A DNA stretch of 64,000 nt from Acidimicrobiales bacterium (GTDB lineage Bacteria > Actinomycetota > Acidimicrobiia > Acidimicrobiales > Aldehydirespiratoraceae), in NCBI GenBank assembly GCA_041394245.1, contig JAWKIR010000002.1, forward strand, positions 2,418,001 through 2,482,000, given 5' to 3'. The translations under genes and the position numbers were made by a program. The stretch's first letter is position 1, and every line of letters starts with the position of its first letter. Positions 46,359 through 57,407 of this stretch are shown here, one piece after another. Below the pieces are notes generated by a model that was given only the letters and a program-made list of their open reading frames with translations, ran no database searches and had not been told where the DNA came from.

Positions 46359-47132
46359 TCAGTCCAGGACCCGGGGCTCGGAGGCGACGAGCTGGCGCAC
46401 GGCACCGTCCCAGTACACGTCGGCCGCCCGCTCGACGAGCGAGGCCCGCAGCTGCTTCTGGAACACCGGCGCGATCGGAGTCGCCCGGGCGCCATACGCC
46501 CGGAGCCGCCAGTGCATCTCGCACGTGCGCTCGAACAGGATGCTCTTGTAGATCGCCTCCGCCATCGTCGGCGCCGTCACGATGACGCCGTGGCTGACGA
46601 GGAGGGCGACGGTTGCGTCGCCGATGGCATCGGCCAGAGCCCCGCCCAGCAGAGGAGTGTCGACCTCACCGTCGTAGTCGTCGACGAGCACCATCTGGTC
46701 GGCCAGGATGCTCGAGTTCTGGTGAACGAGCTCGGGCAGTTCGGGAACCGCGGCGAGTACCGACGCATACATGGGATGGCTGTGGACGACGACTCGGGCG
46801 TCGGGCCGACGACGGTGCAGTTCCGTGTGGATGTGGATCGCGGGGGTGACGTCCCAGGCGCCGGCCACGACCGAGCCGTCGAGGTCGACCTCCAGGATGT
46901 CGCTGCCCTTGACCTCTCGCCACCAGTAGCCCCACGGGTTGACGAGCAGGGTGTCGGCGCCGGGCTGTTGCCAGGTGACATGCCCGGTCATGTTCTCGGA
47001 AAAGCCGGCGATGTCGAGATGGCGCATGGCACAGGCGAGCTCCTGGGCGGGGGTCAGCTCGACGCCCCGAGGGGGTAGGTGACTCGGTGCCCACGCTGCG
47101 ACACCACCGACGGGATCCTGGTTCTCGTTCAC
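46359..47132 (-). CDS. Class II aldolase/adducin family protein
   Basis: A 257-residue class II aldolase-like protein. The zinc site is HSHPMYASV with a later His in LLVSHGVIV, and GHVTWQQPGADTLLVNPWG is the N-terminal signature. Members cleave or epimerise sugar phosphates or decarboxylate small acids. The GTG at 47132 lies 6 nt after the -10 box TAGTAT. It is the first gene of the aldolase-esterase-SDR operon. The substrate is unknown. Confidence 0.82.
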   Translation of the reverse strand: MNENQDPVGGVAAWAPSHLPPRGVELTPAQELACAMRHLDIAGFSENMTGHVTWQQPGADTLLVNPWGYWWREVKGSDILEVDLDGSVVAGAWDVTPAIHIHTELHRRRPDARVVVHSHPMYASVLAAVPELPELVHQNSSILADQMVLVDDYDGEVDTPLLGGALADAIGDATVALLVSHGVIVTAPTMAEAIYKSILFERTCEMHWRLRAYGARATPIAPVFQKQLRASLVERAADVYWDGAVRQLVASEPRVLD

Positions 47133-47138
47133 GGGCCG

Positions 47139-47144
47139 ATACTA
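47139..47144 (-). promoter_or_regulatory. -10 box TAGTAT of the aldolase-esterase-SDR operon
   Basis: On the minus strand TAGTAT is followed by 6 nt and the GTG at 47132; probably a leaderless start. Confidence 0.45.
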
Positions 47145-47253
47145 GGAGGCCCTGCCGGCCGCGTCAGATGGGCCGCGACCGGAACGAGCGTGGGCGCTCA
47201 GGCCACGGGCCAACCTGCCGATGTGAAGGAGAGAACCGACCCAGGACGACACG

Positions 47254-48699
47254 GTGCCGCCCACCTCCGAACACCCAGATCCGCCCCGAGCGGTGGTCGA
47301 TCCCCCGCAGGGGGAATGGAAGGCGCGTCCGCTGCTCGCATGGATGATCCGGGCCGGGTTGATCGCGGTGCCGCTGGTGATCAGCTGGCTCAGCGTCCGG
47401 TTCGCGATGGGGCTGGTTCGCCGGCCCGACGGTCTCGGCCCGTCGCTCGGATGGTTCCTCGGCGCGGTGGTCCTGTCGTCGCTGGTGTTCCAGCTGGTGC
47501 GGCGCCTCATCCGGCGCTTCAGTTCGCTCGGTGTCCTCTTCAGCCTGTCGTTGACGTTCCCGGACGCCGCGCCCTCCCGGATGCGCGCGTTCCTGCGGTC
47601 CGGTGCCGACGACGAACGGGACCGACCCGCGACGCTCACCGGTTCGCAGACCGATACCGCCGTGACCGCCAAGCGCCTCGCTGCGCTCGTGACGAAGGTC
47701 AGCCGCCGCGAGGTCCGTTCCGGTCGTCACAGCGATCGCGTCCGCGGCTACGCGGAACTGATCGCGGCGGAGCTCGGCCTCGCCCAGGCCGACATCGAGC
47801 GCCTGCGATGGGCGACGCTGCTGCACGACGTCGGCATGCTCGACGTGCCGCAACGCGTGCTCGACACCCGGGGCGGTCTGAGTGCCGAGGACCGAGTCCT
47901 CGTGGAGCAGCACCCGGTGCACGCCATCGGCCATCTCGCGCCGTTCGCAGACTGGCTCGGTCCGTGGTCGGGCGCCGCGACCGATCATCACGAACGGTGG
48001 GACGGCAGCGGGTATCCGGCCGGGTTGGCAGGTGAGCAGATCTCGCTCGCGGGGCGGATCGTGGCGGTCGCCGACGCCTACGACGCGATGACGGCGCTGC
48101 GCTCGTACAAGAAGCCGATGTCGCCGGCCGCGGCTCGACGTGAACTCGTCGACCACGCCGGGACCCAGTTCGACCCGACGGTGGTTCGGGCGTTCCTGAG
48201 TGTCGGTATCCATCCCAACCGGTCGGGCGTCGGCGCGCTCGGCGCGCTCGCCGAGATCCCCGGCCAGCTCCTGCAGGTGGTCTCGGGTGCGGGAACCGGT
48301 GCCGGCGCCGCGGTGGCCAGCGCGGTGTTCGTCGCCGCGTCCGCGGCTGCGGTCCCGGCGATCTCGGTCGAGGTGCAGCAGCCCGCCGTGCAGGTCGAGC
48401 GAGTCGTCGACGCGGTGGACGAACCTGTCGTCGAAACGAACGCGTCGACCACGACGCGCCCGCCGACCACGACCAGGGCACCGTCGACCACGGCCGTGTC
48501 GACGACCACGCTCGTGCCGTCGACGACGACACTCGCGCCGGCCACCACGACGCGGCCCGCACCGACCACCCCGCCGCCGGCCCCCACGGCTCCGCCGACC
48601 ACCACGCCGCCGCCCACCGTCACGACGACGGTCCCGGCCTACCCGACGCTGCCGCCCGTCACGACGACCCTGCCCGTGCCCGGCTATCCGACGACATAG
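47254..48699 (+). CDS. Membrane HD-GYP phosphodiesterase with extracytoplasmic Thr/Pro tail
   Basis: A 481-residue protein. Two membrane segments (about 27-50 and 66-86) precede a cytosolic HD-GYP domain with RHSDRV, the HD pair at His191-Asp192 (TLLHDVGMLD), EQHPVHA, HHE at 245-247 and Gly-Tyr-Pro at 253-255. Most motifs of an active cyclic-di-GMP phosphodiesterase are kept. A third hydrophobic segment (about 348-370) follows, and then about 100 residues of Thr/Pro repeats (TTTRPPTTTRAPSTT), predicted outside the cell. The GTG at 47254 has AGGA about 8 nt upstream. Confidence 0.8.
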   Translation: MPPTSEHPDPPRAVVDPPQGEWKARPLLAWMIRAGLIAVPLVISWLSVRFAMGLVRRPDGLGPSLGWFLGAVVLSSLVFQLVRRLIRRFSSLGVLFSLSLTFPDAAPSRMRAFLRSGADDERDRPATLTGSQTDTAVTAKRLAALVTKVSRREVRSGRHSDRVRGYAELIAAELGLAQADIERLRWATLLHDVGMLDVPQRVLDTRGGLSAEDRVLVEQHPVHAIGHLAPFADWLGPWSGAATDHHERWDGSGYPAGLAGEQISLAGRIVAVADAYDAMTALRSYKKPMSPAAARRELVDHAGTQFDPTVVRAFLSVGIHPNRSGVGALGALAEIPGQLLQVVSGAGTGAGAAVASAVFVAASAAAVPAISVEVQQPAVQVERVVDAVDEPVVETNASTTTRPPTTTRAPSTTAVSTTTLVPSTTTLAPATTTRPAPTTPPPAPTAPPTTTPPPTVTTTVPAYPTLPPVTTTLPVPGYPTT

Positions 48700-48702
48700 C
48701 GT

Positions 48703-49161
48703 CTACCCGAGGGCGTAGTTCCAGGTGTCGGGTTGGGGGGCGCCCGCCCGCTCGAAGCACTGGATGTCGAACCAGATCGGCAGCAGGTACTTCACGTAGA
48801 ACGCGTGGGTGACATGGTCGCCGTTGACGAGGTCGTCGTACTCCTTGATCCGCACGCGTTCGTCGGCCGACTGGAGTTCCTTGGCCTTCGCGAGATGACG
48901 GTCGACCTCCTCGCGTGTTGCGCACAGGAGCCCGAGGTGGTCGTAGCCGGGGGAGTCGATGTGCACCCGCTGTTCGGTCACCAGGATGAACTGGCTCGTC
49001 GCCGGGTCGGTGCGCAGCAGCAGCCCGGTCTGCCCGAGGATCGAGACGTCGCTCGCCGTCCAACCGAGGAGGTCGCCGTAGAACCGCGTGATCTCGTCGC
49101 GATGAGCTTCGAGCCCGCCGGGCGCGAGGGTGAGCTCCATGTGGTTGAAACGCAGTGGCAT
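48703..49161 (-). CDS. VOC (glyoxalase/dioxygenase) superfamily protein
   Basis: A 152-residue protein of the vicinal-oxygen-chelate fold: MPLRFNHMELTLAPGGLEAH at the start, FYGDLLGWTASDV, and the second-half metal-ligand region with YDHLGLLCATREEVDRHL. A function cannot be assigned; members include glyoxalases, dioxygenases and resistance proteins. It is convergent with the HD-GYP gene (3-nt gap) and divergent from the rpsL unit. Confidence 0.7.
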   Translation of the reverse strand: MPLRFNHMELTLAPGGLEAHRDEITRFYGDLLGWTASDVSILGQTGLLLRTDPATSQFILVTEQRVHIDSPGYDHLGLLCATREEVDRHLAKAKELQSADERVRIKEYDDLVNGDHVTHAFYVKYLLPIWFDIQCFERAGAPQPDTWNYALG

Positions 49162-49227
49162 GCGACGATGTCACTCCACTTCGAGATCGCTGTCCAGTGC
49201 CGGGCGGTCGCGAAAAGCCCGCGCGGG

Positions 49228-49256
49228 TTGAGGTTCCCATACCTCGCTCGTATGCT
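49228..49256 (+). promoter_or_regulatory. Promoter of the rpsL-rpsG-fusA-tuf-rpsJ unit
   Basis: TTGAGG (49228-49233), 17 nt, TATGCT (49251-49256). Transcription would start about 70 nt before rpsL. It supports independent expression of the str genes, which here are 14 kb from rpoC. Confidence 0.7.
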
Positions 49257-49334
49257 TTCCCGTCGGCCTGAGCGCGCTCCCGAGGGCGCAGCCGGCCGTA
49301 TCCACGTTCTGATCCCGCCTACGAAGGTATTTCT

Positions 49335-49706
49335 GTGCCAACGATTCAGCAGCTGGTCCGCAAGGGTCGCCAGTCGAAGCGTCGCAAGGAAGCGACACCC
49401 GCGCTCAAGGGAGCGCCCCAGCGCCGTGGTGTCTGCACCCGCGTCTACACCGCCACCCCGAAGAAGCCGAACTCCGCGCTGCGCAAGGTCGCCCGTGTCC
49501 GGCTCACCTCCGGCGTCGAGGTCACGGCCTACATCCCCGGTGAGGGTCACAACCTCCAGGAGCATTCGATCGTCCTCGTGCGAGGCGGTCGTGTGAAGGA
49601 TCTCCCCGGTGTTCGCTACAAGATCGTCCGCGGCACGCTCGACACCTCCGGTGTGCGTGACCGCAAGCAGGCCCGTAGCCGTTACGGCGCCAAGAAAGAA
49701 GGCTGA
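49335..49706 (+). CDS. rpsL: 30S ribosomal protein S12
   Basis: A 123-residue S12, which lines the decoding centre. The segments RRGVCTRVYTATPKKPNSALRK and GHNLQEHSIVLVRGGRVKDLPG are typical. The lysines where streptomycin-resistance changes usually arise (in TPKKPNS and GRVKDLPG) are the ordinary residues here. The GTG at 49335 follows GAAGG by about 8 nt. It opens the str operon. Confidence 0.97.
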   Translation: MPTIQQLVRKGRQSKRRKEATPALKGAPQRRGVCTRVYTATPKKPNSALRKVARVRLTSGVEVTAYIPGEGHNLQEHSIVLVRGGRVKDLPGVRYKIVRGTLDTSGVRDRKQARSRYGAKKEG

Positions 49707-49708
49707 GC

Positions 49709-50179
49709 ATGCCTCGTAAGGGTCCGGCACAGCGTCGCGAAATCCATCCCGATCCGATCCACGACTCGGTGCTCGTCACCCAGTTCATCAACAAGGTCCT
49801 GCAGCGCGGCAAGCGCAACCTGGCCGAGCGGATCGTCTACGACGCACTGACGATCGTCGAGGAGAAGACCGGCGCCGAGCCCGTCGGCACCCTCAAGCGT
49901 GCCGTCGACAATGTGCGCCCGCAGCTCGAGGTCCGCAGCCGCCGTGTCGGTGGCGCCACCTATCAGGTGCCCGTCGAGGTCCGTCCTCGTCGTGCCACCA
50001 CCCTCGCCATCCGCTGGATGGTCGGCTTCTCCCGGGATCGCCGTGAGCGCACCATGTCGGAGCGCCTGGCCAACGAGATCCTCGATGCCAGCAACGGCAT
50101 CGGTGCGTCGTGCAAGCGTCGTGAGGATCTCCAGAAGATGGCCGACGCCAACAAGGCATTCGCTCACTACCGCTGGTAG
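49709..50179 (+). CDS. rpsG: 30S ribosomal protein S7
   Basis: A 156-residue S7, which nucleates folding of the 3' domain of 16S rRNA. MPRKGPAQRREIHPDPIHDS at the start, FINKVLQRGKRNLAERIVYDAL and VGGATYQVPVEVRPRR are characteristic. It lies 2 nt after rpsL. In other bacteria S7 represses the str operon by binding its mRNA; a row of hairpins lies downstream, before fusA. Confidence 0.97.
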   Translation: MPRKGPAQRREIHPDPIHDSVLVTQFINKVLQRGKRNLAERIVYDALTIVEEKTGAEPVGTLKRAVDNVRPQLEVRSRRVGGATYQVPVEVRPRRATTLAIRWMVGFSRDRRERTMSERLANEILDASNGIGASCKRREDLQKMADANKAFAHYRW

Positions 50180-50206
50180 CTCCGCGGTTCTCCTTCATCC
50201 GTCCAA

Positions 50207-50330
50207 TACACTTTTTCGACGACCGGGCTCTTCTCTCCGAAAGAGAAACGCCCGGTCGTGGTGCGTGCGAACCGAACCCCGGTTCGATGCGAACCACCCC
50301 GGTTCGTCGTGAAACCGAACGAGGTTTCGC
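50207..50330 (+). promoter_or_regulatory. Structured leader between rpsG and fusA: four hairpins and a possible -10 box
   Basis: Four hairpins lie in a row: ACGACCGGGC (50219-50228) with GCCCGGTCGT (50250-50259); CGAACC (50268-50273) with GGTTCG (50281-50286); CGAACC (50290-50295) with GGTTCG (50301-50306); GAAACC (50311-50316) with GGTTTC (50323-50328). Two share the same stem. TACACT at 50207-50212 could be a -10 box but lacks a clear -35. The element may control fusA/tuf expression. Confidence 0.55.
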
Positions 50331-50359
50331 CCGCCCATCCCCTTACCTGAGGAATTCCC

Positions 50360-52453
<2,094 letters not shown>

Positions 52454-52513
52454 TCGTCTCCTAACCCCAAACAACGAAGCACACCCTCTCGTAGAGAATA
52501 AGGAAAAACAGTT

Positions 52514-53701
<1,188 letters not shown>

Positions 53702-53709
53702 GACTGAAG

Positions 53710-54030
53710 ATGGCTGCAGGACAGAAGATTCGTATCCGCCTCAAGGCCTACGACCACGAAATCATCGATCAGTCGACGAAGAAGATCGTCGAGACGGTGA
53801 AGCGGACGCAGGCCCAGTTGTCGGGTCCGATCCCTCTGCCGACCGAGAAGCACCGCTTCACGGTCATCAAGGGCCCGTTCAAGGACAAGGACTCCCGGGA
53901 ACACTTCGAGATGCGCATCCACAAGCGCCTGCTCGACATCCTGGATCCGTCGCCCAAGACGGTCGACTCCCTGCAGCGTCTCGACCTCCCCGCCGGGGTC
54001 GACATCGAGATCAAGATCCAGCAGGCCTAG
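53710..54030 (+). CDS. rpsJ: 30S ribosomal protein S10
   Basis: A 106-residue S10 (KIRIRLKAYDHEIIDQST, GPIPLPTEKHRFTVIKGPF, REHFEMRIHKRLLDI). S10 is both a 30S protein and NusE, the partner of NusB in antitermination. It lies 8 nt after tuf. A strong terminator follows within 30 nt, so the rest of the S10 operon (rplC onward, 7.5 kb away) cannot be read from here. Confidence 0.97.
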   Translation: MAAGQKIRIRLKAYDHEIIDQSTKKIVETVKRTQAQLSGPIPLPTEKHRFTVIKGPFKDKDSREHFEMRIHKRLLDILDPSPKTVDSLQRLDLPAGVDIEIKIQQA

Positions 54031-54053
54031 CGCCACTCGATCCGAGAACGAAG

Positions 54054-54094
54054 AAGAGCCCCGGGCCCATGGCCCGGGGCTCTTGCGTTTGTTT
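54054..54094. terminator. Rho-independent terminator after rpsJ
   Basis: AAGAGCCCCGGGCC (54054-54067) pairs perfectly with GGCCCGGGGCTCTT (54071-54084), a 14-bp stem with a 3-nt loop, followed by GCGTTTGTTT. It also lies just beyond the stop of the convergent SLH gene. Confidence 0.9.
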
Positions 54095-54105
54095 CGGCTT
54101 GTCGC

Positions 54106-54768
54106 TCAGCTCGTCAGGTGGACCTGGGCGGTCAGCACCATGTCGTCGACCCGGAAGGTCGGATTCGAGTTGCCCAGGCTCGACTGGGCGGTGAACACGT
54201 AGGTCCCGGCCGGAAGTTCCTCGGTCACGCGGCTCATCGCATGGCTCTCGTAGGAGCCGGTGCCCTCGGTGGCGTTGTCGCTGCTGTCGAACGCCTGGTC
54301 GGCGGGGCCGACGACACCGCCGTCGCGGAGCAGGGAGATCTGGCACCATCCGCCGGCGCCGCCGCCCGAGCACGCGGTCTCTGCCGTGAACTGGAGTTCG
54401 ATCACGCCGGTGTGGCCCTCGGGAATGGTGACCGAGGCGCTGAGGCCGAGATCGCCCAGTGTCGAGGTGGCGCTGAGGTTGGTGTCCGATGCGAAGAGGT
54501 TCATCGTCGTCGGCGCGACGATGTTGTCGTTGTAGCGCTTGAGGAAGGTCACCGATTCGCCGCGGGTCACGTTGTCGTCGGGGGCGAACGTGGTCGACGT
54601 CTTGCCGGTGGTGATGCCGTTGTCGAACGCCCATTCGACGGGGTCGGCGTAGAACTTGTCGTCGGGGACGTCGTCGAACACGTGGAATGCCATTGCGGTA
54701 CTCGGGACGAGCATTGCTGCTGCCACGATGGCGACGGCGAACTTGGTCTTGGAAATCGTGAAGGTCAC
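54106..54768 (-). CDS. Secreted protein with N-terminal SLH-like domain
   Basis: A 220-residue exported protein. The signal peptide (FAVAIVAAAMLVPSTAMA) is followed by one SLH-type motif, FDDVPDDKFYADPVEWAFDNG then TTFAPDDNVTRGESVTFL, which in other bacteria anchors proteins to cell-wall polymers. The remaining 150 residues are beta-rich with Cys in ACSGGGAGGWC. The GTG at 54768 has AAAGGCGG about 6 nt upstream. It is probably a wall-associated surface protein. Confidence 0.7.
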   Translation of the reverse strand: MTFTISKTKFAVAIVAAAMLVPSTAMAFHVFDDVPDDKFYADPVEWAFDNGITTGKTSTTFAPDDNVTRGESVTFLKRYNDNIVAPTTMNLFASDTNLSATSTLGDLGLSASVTIPEGHTGVIELQFTAETACSGGGAGGWCQISLLRDGGVVGPADQAFDSSDNATEGTGSYESHAMSRVTEELPAGTYVFTAQSSLGNSNPTFRVDDMVLTAQVHLTS

Positions 54769-54865
54769 GGGATCCGCCTTTCGGGTTGGTGTGGTCCTGA
54801 CCGTAACGGACGCCCGGCCGGTCCGTCTGTGACGTGGGTTCCGCTCGCCGAAATTCTCACCCGGC

Positions 54866-54871
54866 TAGCGT
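54866..54871 (+). promoter_or_regulatory. -10 box TAGCGT, leaderless start of the amidohydrolase-CobW operon
   Basis: TAGCGT is followed by 8 nt and the ATG at 54880; no ribosome binding site is seen. Confidence 0.45.
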
Positions 54872-54879
54872 TCCCCCCG

Positions 54880-56517
54880 ATGTCGAAGATCCTGCGGGCC
54901 CGTGCACTTCACACGATCGATGCGGCGGCACGCGGCGACGCCGTGGTCGTCGACGACGGTCGCATTCTCGCGGTCGGGGCCTTCGGCGACCTTCGAGTCG
55001 ACCATCCGGACGCGACGATCGACGACCGCTACGCCGACGCGGTGCTGTTGCCCGGGTTCGTGGAGGCCCACGCCCATTCCATGGCCGGAGGGATCTGGCA
55101 GCACCTCTATGTCGGCTACTTCGACAGTCGCGATCCCGACGGACGCGTGTGGCCGGGTTGCAAGACCCTCGACGCCGTGATCGAGCGGCTGCGGGAGGCC
55201 GAAGCCGCGCTCGAAGACCCCACCGTGACGCTGCGGGCCTGGGGACTCGACCCGATCTACTTCCCGGGCGAGCGCCTCGTCGCCGAGCATCTCGACCGGG
55301 TGTCGACCACTCGGCCGATCTTCGTCTTCCACGCCAGTCTCCACCTCGCGACCGTCAACACGGCGCTGATGGACCGGGAGGGCATCACCGCCGACACGCT
55401 GATGGATGGAGTGCCCAAGGACGGCGCCGGCAATCCGATCGGCGAGCTCCAGGAACCGGCGGCGATGTCGTTGGCCGGCGAGGCGCTCACCGGGATGGTC
55501 CGCTCGTTCATGGCTCCGGAGGGCATCACCGCCTTCGGTCGCCTTGCCCGCAACGCCGGCATCACCACGGTCGTCGATCTCGGCAGCGGCCCGATCGCCA
55601 GCGACGCGATCGCCTCGATGTGGCAACAGGTCGTGAACGCCGACGACTTCCCGGCCCGCGTGTCGGTGTTCCACAATCCGGGCCATGGCGGCCCGGCCGC
55701 GCTCGACGACGTGGCGGAGCTGATCCTGCGGCGGCGGGCGGAGTCGACCGACAAGCTTCGCTTCGGCGGCGTCAAGTTCGTGCTCGACGGCAGCATCCAG
55801 GGGTTCACCGCCCGCGTCACCCAGCCGTATCTGAACGGCAGGGACAATGGCCTCTGGCTGATTCCGCCCGATCAGCTGGCCGACTGGATCCGCCCGGTCG
55901 TCGATGCCGGCCTCCTGTTGCATGTGCACTGCAACGGCGACCAGGCCGTCGACGTGCTGCTCGATGCGTTCACCGAGGCAACCGGTGGTGCGCCGCCGGC
56001 CGACCATCGCACCACCGTGCAGCACAGCCAGCTGACCCGGCGCGACCAGTACGAGCGCATGGCGGAGCTCGGCATGTGCGCCAACCTGTTCTCGAACCAC
56101 TTCTGGTACTGGGGCGATCAGCACGTCGACCTGACCGTCGGACCCGAGCGGGCGGCGAAGATGAACGCCGCCGCGACGGTGCTCGAGCTCGGGATCCCGC
56201 TCTCGATCCACTGCGACGCTTCGGTCACCCCACTCGGCTCCCTTCACGTGGCGTGGTGCGCAGCGAACCGGCAGACCGCGACGGGTCGTGTCCTCGGTCC
56301 CGAGGAACGTCTCGACGTGGCGCAAGCCCTGCACGCCGTGACGATGGGCGCGGCTCACCAGCTCCGCATGGACGACGAGGTCGGATCGATCACCCCCGGC
56401 AAGCGGGCCGACTTCGTGGCCCTCGACGCCGACCCCTTCGAGGTCGGTGCAGCTGACCTACGCGACATCGGCGTGCTCGGCACGGTGCTCGATGGGCGCC
56501 ACCACCCGGTCGGGTGA
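54880..56517 (+). CDS. Amidohydrolase family 3 (YtcJ-like) metal-dependent hydrolase
   Basis: A 545-residue amidohydrolase with the N-terminal beta domain (ILRARALHTIDAAARGDAVV), the metal motif LPGFVEAHAHSMAGG (His-x-His), GVKFVLDGSIQGFTARV, and VHCNGDQAVDVLLDAF in the barrel. The C-terminal segment SITPGKRADFVALDADPFEV is typical. The start at 54880 is set by a -10 box 8 nt upstream and the conserved N-terminus. A CobW-type metallochaperone gene overlaps its stop, which suggests the enzyme needs zinc or another metal. The substrate is unknown. Confidence 0.82.
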   Translation: MSKILRARALHTIDAAARGDAVVVDDGRILAVGAFGDLRVDHPDATIDDRYADAVLLPGFVEAHAHSMAGGIWQHLYVGYFDSRDPDGRVWPGCKTLDAVIERLREAEAALEDPTVTLRAWGLDPIYFPGERLVAEHLDRVSTTRPIFVFHASLHLATVNTALMDREGITADTLMDGVPKDGAGNPIGELQEPAAMSLAGEALTGMVRSFMAPEGITAFGRLARNAGITTVVDLGSGPIASDAIASMWQQVVNADDFPARVSVFHNPGHGGPAALDDVAELILRRRAESTDKLRFGGVKFVLDGSIQGFTARVTQPYLNGRDNGLWLIPPDQLADWIRPVVDAGLLLHVHCNGDQAVDVLLDAFTEATGGAPPADHRTTVQHSQLTRRDQYERMAELGMCANLFSNHFWYWGDQHVDLTVGPERAAKMNAAATVLELGIPLSIHCDASVTPLGSLHVAWCAANRQTATGRVLGPEERLDVAQALHAVTMGAAHQLRMDDEVGSITPGKRADFVALDADPFEVGAADLRDIGVLGTVLDGRHHPVG

Positions 56518-57386
56518 CGACCGCGCGGATCCCGCTCACCGTGGTCGGCGGCTACCTCGGGGCCGGCAAGACGACATTGATCAATCGGATCCTGACCGGT
56601 GAGCACGGTCGGCGCATCGCAGTGATCGTCAACGACTTCGGCGACGTGGCGATCGACGAGTCGTTGATCGTCGGCGCCGAGGGCGGGGTGCGGGCGCTCG
56701 CCAACGGATGTGTCTGTTGCAGCGCCGTCGACGGACTCGCAACGGCACTCGCCGAGGTCGCTGGGCTCGAGCCGGCCCCCGAGCACCTCGTGATCGAGGT
56801 CAGCGGTGTCGGCGATCCGTGGGCGGTCGCCCAGTGGGGGCGCACGCCGGGCTACGAGCTCGACGGTGTGGTGGTCGTGGTCGATCCCTTCGCCATCCGT
56901 CGTTGGGCGGACGACCGGTACGTGGGCGACACCGTTCGGGGGCAGCTCGCGTCCGCCGACGTGGTCGTGGTCAGCCATGCCGATGACGCGCCGCCGGACA
57001 TGATCATCGGCGTGCAGGCCTGGCTGCGAGATCTCGTCGACGGTCCCGTCCTCGTCGGTGCCGCACATGTGCTCGAGCTGGTGGCGCCGCGTTCGGCCGG
57101 CCGCGCATCGGCTCCGCCGGCCCACGCACAACACCGGGCTCACGATTTCGTCCCTCGGTCGGCGACCCGGGCCGAAGTGCAGGAGTGGCTCGCGGGCGCT
57201 CCACCGACGGTCGTTCGGGTGAAGGGTTTCGTCGACGGCCCCGACGGCGCGTTCGTCGCCCAGCGGTTCGGACACCGGGACGAGATCCGCCGATGCGATC
57301 CCGGTGCCGAACCGTGGGTCACCGTCATCACGGTCGGCACCGATGACGTGCCGACCGTGACGCGGTGGTGTGCCGCCCTGTCGTGA
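56514..57386 (+). CDS. CobW/COG0523 G3E-family GTPase (metallochaperone-like)
   Basis: A 290-residue P-loop GTPase. Walker A is GGYLGAGKTT at residues 12-21 and the metal-binding Cys motif GCVCC is at 65-69; VNDFGDVAIDESL and EVSGVGDPWAVAQ are typical. The C-terminal CobW domain is short. These proteins insert or deliver zinc or cobalt to client enzymes. The GTG at 56514 overlaps the amidohydrolase stop, so the neighbouring metalloenzyme is a likely client. Confidence 0.85.
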   Translation: MTTARIPLTVVGGYLGAGKTTLINRILTGEHGRRIAVIVNDFGDVAIDESLIVGAEGGVRALANGCVCCSAVDGLATALAEVAGLEPAPEHLVIEVSGVGDPWAVAQWGRTPGYELDGVVVVVDPFAIRRWADDRYVGDTVRGQLASADVVVVSHADDAPPDMIIGVQAWLRDLVDGPVLVGAAHVLELVAPRSAGRASAPPAHAQHRAHDFVPRSATRAEVQEWLAGAPPTVVRVKGFVDGPDGAFVAQRFGHRDEIRRCDPGAEPWVTVITVGTDDVPTVTRWCAALS

Positions 57387-57407
57387 ACTCTTGGCGCCTG
57401 CGGGTGG

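Noticed and set aside
48420..48690. Repeated ACGACC/ACCACG units resembling a tandem repeat or CRISPR-like array
   Set aside because: They are codons of the Thr/Pro-rich tail of the HD-GYP protein, with no fixed repeat-spacer structure.
35143..49334. The block between rpoC and rpsL as a genomic island
   Set aside because: No integrase, transposase, attachment repeat or tRNA junction, and base composition and codon style look like the flanks. Reported only as a gene-order feature.
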